The position numbers and the translations under genes were made by a program. From the NCBI GenBank assembly GCA_965221195.1, contig OZ244864.1:1-64000 (forward strand): DNA of 64,000 bases, in the 5' to 3' direction. This document shows positions 59,937-64,000 of the stretch, one piece after another; within the stretch, counting starts at the first letter, position 1; each line of letters opens with the position of its first letter. The DNA is from Poriferisodalis sp965221195 (GTDB lineage Bacteria; Actinomycetota; Acidimicrobiia; Acidimicrobiales; Poriferisodalaceae). Under the pieces are notes generated by a model. It saw only the letters and a list, made by a program, of their open reading frames with translations. It had not been told where the DNA came from and searched no databases.

Positions 59937-61166
59937 GTGAACGAATACCTGCCCCGGCTCGTTGACACGCTCTTGCGAGACTATCTCGCTGAGTTGCCCG
60001 CTGTGATGCTGGTAGGCCCGCGCGCGTGCGGCAAGACCACCACGGCCGCACGATTGGCGGGCAATGTCGTCCGCCTTGACAGCGACGCGGCCGCTGCATT
60101 CCGCATTGATGCCGATGCCGCGCTCGCAGGGCGCCCAGAGCCGGTTCTGCTTGACGAGTGGCAGTTGGTGCCCGAGGTGCTCGGAGCGGTCAAGCGGGCC
60201 GTTGATGCCGAGCGTCGGCCCGGCCGATTCGTGATCACCGGTTCAAATCGCCCTGAAGGTGCCGACCACACTTGGCCCGGCACCGGCCGCGTCGTGTTCG
60301 TACACATGGGCCCGCTCACCGTGGCCGAGCAGCACCGACATCACCCTGTGCCTTTCATTGACCGTGTGTCAGCGGGCGAACTCTCCTTGAGCGGCGATAC
60401 GTCAGCGCTTGATGTGCGCGACTACTTGGGCTTGGCGCTGCGCGGCGGCTTCCCCGAGCCGGCGCTGCATCTCAGCGATGACACAGCCCGAGCATGGCTG
60501 GAGAGCTACGCCCACCAAGTCGCGTTGCGAGACGCACGCACTCACAACGAGGCGCCTGATGCTGTTCGGCTGGGCCGTTATCTAGAAGCCTGCGCTATCA
60601 ACTCAGCCGGCACCGCTCACCACAAGACCATCTACGACGCGGCCGGCATCAGCCGTCAGACCGCCATTGCGTACGACTCGCTGCTGCGCGCACTCATGGT
60701 CATTGACGAACTGCCTGCATGGTCGTCGAATCGGACCAAACGCCTCAGCCGAACACCAAAGCGTTACGTGATCGACTCGGGCCTGCTAGGAGGCATCCTG
60801 CGCGTCGGCATTGACGACGTGCTTGCATCGGGTGACCTCATCGGCCGATTTATCGAGACATTCGTTGTGGCGCAGCTTCGGGCCGAAGCAGTCACCTCCC
60901 GAACTCGCTACCGCCTGTCGCATCTGCGTAGCTCCGACGGGCGACACGAGATCGACATCGTGGCCGAACTCGGTGCGGGCCGCATAATCGGCATCGAAGT
61001 CAAAGCAGCAGCAGCCGTACACCGATCTGACGCACGCCATCTTCGATGGCTCCGCGACCAACTCGACGACCAGTTCGTAGCAGGTGTGGTGCTGCACTCT
61101 GGCCCAGATGTCTTCGAGCTCGACAACCGCATCTTGGCCGCGCCTATCTCCACGCTGTGGTCTTGA
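59937..61166 (+). CDS. AAA_14/DUF4143 ATPase, second copy
   Basis: 409 residues. Walker A LVGPRACGKTTTAARL near residue 25, Walker B PVLLDEWQLVPEVLGAVKRAVD, RFVITGSNRPE; DUF4143 part with RTPKRYVIDSGLLGGIL and the nuclease-like HEIDIVAELGAGRIIGIEVKAAA. Paralogous in architecture to the gene at 39730 but clearly diverged. I chose the GTG at 59937 (VNEYLPRLVDTLL); the TTG start 27 bases upstream adds only a hydrophobic run. Marks the right edge of the defence island. Confidence 0.88.
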   Translation: MNEYLPRLVDTLLRDYLAELPAVMLVGPRACGKTTTAARLAGNVVRLDSDAAAAFRIDADAALAGRPEPVLLDEWQLVPEVLGAVKRAVDAERRPGRFVITGSNRPEGADHTWPGTGRVVFVHMGPLTVAEQHRHHPVPFIDRVSAGELSLSGDTSALDVRDYLGLALRGGFPEPALHLSDDTARAWLESYAHQVALRDARTHNEAPDAVRLGRYLEACAINSAGTAHHKTIYDAAGISRQTAIAYDSLLRALMVIDELPAWSSNRTKRLSRTPKRYVIDSGLLGGILRVGIDDVLASGDLIGRFIETFVVAQLRAEAVTSRTRYRLSHLRSSDGRHEIDIVAELGAGRIIGIEVKAAAAVHRSDARHLRWLRDQLDDQFVAGVVLHSGPDVFELDNRILAAPISTLWS

Positions 61167-61322
61167 CCTTGACCGCGCCCAACACAATCCTCGGCTGGGC
61201 ACCAACCAAGGCAACTGGTGCACTCGTGCTGGGCGGGCCACCAAAAAGACGACAAATGAAAACAAGGGATGCGCAGCAATGGCAGGAACCCGCTGCAATG
61301 CGCGCCTAGGTTCACAGACGAA

Positions 61323-61372
61323 CCCAGCGCAACAACCCAGCGCAACAACTAGCGCAACAACTAGCGCAACAA
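61323..61372. repeat. 12/13-bp direct repeat, four units
   Basis: Units cccagcgcaacaa (twice) and ctagcgcaacaa (twice) run directly up to the ribosome-binding site of the phosphoribosyltransferase gene. Intergenic; role unknown. Confidence 0.85.
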
Positions 61373-61385
61373 CCCAGGAGGGCGA

Positions 61386-61892
61386 GTGAGCGAGGCGACT
61401 GACGCACAAGAGCGAGAGATGATGGACTGGCAACGTTACGGCGTGGCCGTGCGTGAACTGGCACAAATGATCGCCGACGATGGCTACCGGCCTCACATGA
61501 TCTTGGCCATCGCCCGGGGAGGGTTGTTCTGTGCTGGATCGCTGGGCTACGCACTGTCTGTCAAGAACATCTTCGTCATGAACTGTGAGTACTACACCGG
61601 CGTTGATGAGCGCCTCGAAGTACCGATCATGCTGCCGCCCACCCCCAATTTCATCGACCACCGCGACTCGGACATTCTCATCGCCGACGATGTGGCAGAT
61701 ACCGGCCACACACTCAAACTGGTGTACGACTTCTGCCTGCCGCGGGTGCGCAGCGTCCGCACCGCGGTGCTGTACGAGAAACCGTGGTCAACGGTCAACT
61801 GCGACTGGGTGTGGCAACGCACCGACCTGTGGATCAACTTCCCGTGGTCTACCGAGCCGCCCATCGTCACCGCCGAACAGGCCCGCGCCTGA
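61386..61892 (+). CDS. Phosphoribosyltransferase-domain protein (xanthine/hypoxanthine type)
   Basis: 168 residues. The PRPP-binding motif is DILIADDVADTGHTLKLVYDF near residues 97-117, with ILAIARGGLFCAGSLGYALSV ahead of it. The end WINFPWSTEPPI is typical of the Gpt-like group. Acts in purine salvage in relatives; the base is uncertain. AGGAGG lies just ahead of the GTG start. It converges with the zinc-transport ATPase gene. Confidence 0.88.
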   Translation: MSEATDAQEREMMDWQRYGVAVRELAQMIADDGYRPHMILAIARGGLFCAGSLGYALSVKNIFVMNCEYYTGVDERLEVPIMLPPTPNFIDHRDSDILIADDVADTGHTLKLVYDFCLPRVRSVRTAVLYEKPWSTVNCDWVWQRTDLWINFPWSTEPPIVTAEQARA

Positions 61893-61944
61893 ATCCGAGA
61901 CCGGCCGGGGCCTCGTCTCTCTACGAAGTTGTCTCTCAACGAAG

Positions 61945-62835
61945 TCAGAGGCGGCGGGCATTCTCGTGTGCCGCATCGTGGTCGGAGTCGTGATGGTGAC
62001 CGTGATGGCTGTCTAGGGGAATTGCGCCGCCGTGATGGATTGACGGAGCACCGACGACACGCTGTCCGCAACCGGGATCGCCTGCGTCATGAGCGTGGAT
62101 GCTCTCCATAACGAACTCGCCATCGGCATCGTCGCCAGTCACCACTGTGCCCCCGAACGTCGTAGTCAAATTCGCGTCAGTGAGTACCTCTTGGGGAGAC
62201 CCATCGGCGAGCACCAGCCCCTTCAGCAGCAGCACCCGGTCACAACGACGTGCCTCCTGCAGATGATGCGTTGACATCACCACGAGATGCCCCGCTGCAC
62301 GCTCGGCCTCGATCACCTCGAGAATGGTCGTCTGGCTCGGCAGGTCTAAACCGGTGATCGGCTCATCAAACAACAAACAGTCGTAGTCTGACGCAAGCAC
62401 CATCGCCACCATCACTCGCTGACGCTGCCCCCCAGACAGCTCCCCAAAGGAACGACGGCGCAGGTGGGCCACGTCGAGCCGTTCAGCCGCAACGCGAACT
62501 GCTTCCCTATCGCTGCGACGAAACCGCTTCAGCAGTCCGCAACTGCGGTAGCGCCCGATAGTCAGCACTTCTTGCACCGTCATCGGCATGAAGGGATGCG
62601 GCTGATGGTGCTGACACACAAACCCCACTCGGATGTCGCCGAGAGTCTCCACCCGACCTGACGTCGGTCGTTGCAGCCCGCTGAGAACCCGCAGCAAGGT
62701 GGTCTTGCCGCTCCCGTTGGGGCCCATGAGCGCGACCGACGTTGCGCTGTCGAGCCTTAGGTCGCCCGTTTCGAGTACATGACAGGACCCGAATGCGACA
62801 CGCACATCGTGGAGATGAAACAGGACGTGCCTCAC
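61945..62835 (-). CDS. Zinc/manganese ABC transporter ATPase with His-rich tail (ZnuC-like)
   Basis: 296 residues. Walker A GPNGSGKTTLLRVLSG, Q-loop CQHHQPHPFMPMTV, signature LSGGQRQRVMVAMVL, Walker B CLLFDEPITGLDLPS and H-loop STHHLQEARR. The last about 50 residues are His/Asp-rich (SIHHGG, DSHHGHHHDSDHD), unusual for the ATPase subunit and suggesting metal binding or sensing. It diverges from the ZnuA-like gene. GTG start; no permease gene is in the window. Confidence 0.85.
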   Translation of the reverse strand: MRHVLFHLHDVRVAFGSCHVLETGDLRLDSATSVALMGPNGSGKTTLLRVLSGLQRPTSGRVETLGDIRVGFVCQHHQPHPFMPMTVQEVLTIGRYRSCGLLKRFRRSDREAVRVAAERLDVAHLRRRSFGELSGGQRQRVMVAMVLASDYDCLLFDEPITGLDLPSQTTILEVIEAERAAGHLVVMSTHHLQEARRCDRVLLLKGLVLADGSPQEVLTDANLTTTFGGTVVTGDDADGEFVMESIHAHDAGDPGCGQRVVGAPSIHHGGAIPLDSHHGHHHDSDHDAAHENARRL

Positions 62836-62876
62836 TTGAGTGCTGAAGGTGCTCGGGACTCAAGCCCCGATAGGGT

Positions 62877-62897
62877 CATTGAAACTGGTTCTCATTC
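62877..62897. promoter_or_regulatory. Candidate Zur box between the zinc-uptake genes
   Basis: The stretch cattgaaactggttctcatt (from 62877) has the TGAAA-n-GTT-TCA layout of actinobacterial Zur operators (consensus near TTGAAAACGATTTTCA). It lies between the divergent starts at 62835 and 62971, where one operator could control both. Zinc repression is inferred. A 7-bp inverted repeat cttgagt/actcaag (62835-62864) lies beside it and overlaps the ATPase start. Confidence 0.5.
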
Positions 62898-62970
62898 CTA
62901 GAACCTAGGGTGATGCTAGAGCACCAGCAAGGCTCTTGTACACCTGATTCGTACCAAACCGGAGGCACAA

Positions 62971-64000
62971 ATGGAAGTCGCAGCGATCTCACGTCCGCAA
63001 AAAGGACGGCGCATCGGCAGAACTGGAGTGGTAGTAGCTGCTGCGGTGCTGTTCGCGGCAGCGTGTGCAGAATCCGCTAGCGACAACGAAGAAGTCAGCA
63101 CTGAGGCTGCATCGGTTGCAGCTGCCGACACATCCACAGAAGCCACATCCACAGAAGCCACACCCACAGAAACACCGTCTGGCGTGCCCGCTGTGGTCGC
63201 CACCACAGGCATCTGGGCAGATGTGGTCAGCAACGTGGGCTGCGAGAACAGCGTTTCGGTGACCTCCATCATCCCCCAAAGCGGCGATCCGCACACCTTT
63301 GAGCCATCGTTGCGAGACCGCGAGACGATGGATGAAGCCGATCTCGTGGTTGCAAACGGTCTGGGTCTTGAAGAACGCCTCACCGACACGTTGGAGGCTG
63401 TTGCCGCAGAGGGCGTGGAAGTGTTTGAGGTGGCCGAGCACATCAACACCATCGAATTTGAGTTCAGTGGCGGGCACGATCACCATGACGACCACGGCGA
63501 TCACAAAGACGACGACCACGACCACCACGAAGAAGACACCCACGACGACCACGACCACCACAAAGAAGACACCCACGACGACCACGACCACGACAAAGAA
63601 GACACCCACGACAGCCACGACCACCACAAAGAAGACACCCACGACGACCACGGCGATCACAAAGACGACGACCACGACCACGACCACGACCACCACGAAG
63701 AAGACACCCACGACGACCACGAGGGACATGACCACTCTGGTGGAGACCCCCATTTCTGGTTTGATCTGCAGCGTGTCGCAGGCATGTTGGGCGAACTCGC
63801 TGATGAACTAATCCATGCCGGCGCCAATGCCGACACTGTCAACCGATGCCTTGAGGCCTACCGCGGGGCGCTAGAAGATGCCGATGCCGAAGTCGCCGAG
63901 ATTCTCAACGCAGTCCCCGCTGATGGTCGCATCCTGATCACCAACCATGACGCGTTCGGCTATTTCGCCGATCGCTATGGCTTTGAGGTCGTAGGTACCG
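62971..64000 (+). CDS. Zinc ABC transporter substrate-binding lipoprotein (ZnuA-like), 3' end cut
   Basis: At least 343 residues; it runs off the window. GGAGG lies 5 bases before the ATG. The signal peptide ends in LFAAACAE (lipobox). Zinc-site segments are VATTGIWADVV, QSGDPHTFEPSLRD (first His), DPHFWFDLQRVAGML (second His) and LITNHDAFGYFADRYGFEVVG (third His). Between the first and second is a His/Asp loop of about 85 residues built from repeats of the type HHKEDTHDDHD. Partner of the divergent ATPase gene. Confidence 0.93.
   Translation, partial: MEVAAISRPQKGRRIGRTGVVVAAAVLFAAACAESASDNEEVSTEAASVAAADTSTEATSTEATPTETPSGVPAVVATTGIWADVVSNVGCENSVSVTSIIPQSGDPHTFEPSLRDRETMDEADLVVANGLGLEERLTDTLEAVAAEGVEVFEVAEHINTIEFEFSGGHDHHDDHGDHKDDDHDHHEEDTHDDHDHHKEDTHDDHDHDKEDTHDSHDHHKEDTHDDHGDHKDDDHDHDHDHHEEDTHDDHEGHDHSGGDPHFWFDLQRVAGMLGELADELIHAGANADTVNRCLEAYRGALEDADAEVAEILNAVPADGRILITNHDAFGYFADRYGFEVVGT
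63478..63738. repeat. His/Asp-rich repeat region in the ZnuA-like gene
   Basis: About seven degenerate units of roughly 33 bp encode the metal-binding loop of the zinc-binding lipoprotein. Bases are strongly skewed to gac, cac and gaa codons. The unit length keeps the frame. On the opposite strand the same bases give long runs of Val, which is a shadow and not a gene. Confidence 0.85.

Noticed and set aside
60786..61709. 307-codon minus-strand frame
   Set aside because: Antisense to the DUF4143 and phosphoribosyltransferase genes; no domain.
62989..63753. 254-codon minus-strand frame with long Val runs
   Set aside because: Direct shadow of the His/Asp repeat codons of the ZnuA-like gene.
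1..64000. tRNA, rRNA or known riboswitches
   Set aside because: No cloverleaf, rRNA segment or riboswitch consensus was recognised on reading; a covariance search was not possible here.

Overview
The window looks like chromosomal DNA of a high-GC actinobacterium, most likely of the class Acidimicrobiia. The reasons are the GTP-dependent PEP carboxykinase, NucS mismatch endonuclease, an F420-type luciferase-like oxidoreductase, a mycothiol-dependent maleylpyruvate-isomerase-fold enzyme, frequent GTG starts, and many CoA-linked enzymes (CaiB/AMACR, MaoC, SDR, enoyl-CoA hydratase). This is judged by reading only; no search was run.

1-39.4 kb is housekeeping and catabolic. It holds recG and a FakA/DhaL-type kinase, pckG, an alpha-methylacyl-CoA racemase-like CoA transferase, a UvrD-family helicase, xthA, a four-gene polar amino acid ABC importer (Aap/Bzt type) with a strong hairpin between the binding-protein and permease genes, cysQ, a stand-alone PEP-utilising swivel protein, an MBL hydrolase followed by nucS, a split MaoC/SDR pair, a VanW / geranylgeranyl-reductase-like / coaA run, map, two LysM lipoproteins with a PAP2 phosphatase, msrA, and several stand-alone catabolic enzymes (LLM, TauD, RidA, HpaH-like).

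39.7-61.2 kb is a defence island, bounded on each side by a AAA_14/DUF4143 ATPase gene on the + strand. It contains (a) a channel protein with a non-canonical pore loop; (b) an HNH / DUF3696-like ATPase / PIN cassette; (c) an N-terminally short RecG-like HATPase gene between two 125-bp direct repeats that are about 97% identical; and (d) a long minus-strand operon from 59.76 to 46.87 kb. That operon starts with SspA-SspB-SspC-SspD-type DNA phosphorothioation genes and continues with a sigma-region-4-like HTH protein, a GIY-YIG nuclease, a DndB/DGQHR protein, a SNF2 helicase and a sulfur-binding-domain HNH nuclease. The sspC reading frame is broken at a 16-bp homopolymer, and one base fewer would fuse it to a 215-codon frame that ends in a 4-nt stop/start overlap with sspD. 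This is a candidate phase-variable switch and is the most striking thing in the window.

61.4-64 kb holds a phosphoribosyltransferase and a divergent zinc-uptake pair (His-tailed ZnuC-like ATPase and His-rich ZnuA-like lipoprotein, the latter cut by the window end) around a candidate Zur box.

A second theme is short tandem repeats (11-33 bp units, 2-7 copies). They occur at more than a dozen places, often exactly at gene starts, gene ends or inside low-complexity protein segments, and in-frame units are multiples of three. No tRNA, rRNA, insertion sequence or CRISPR array was found.
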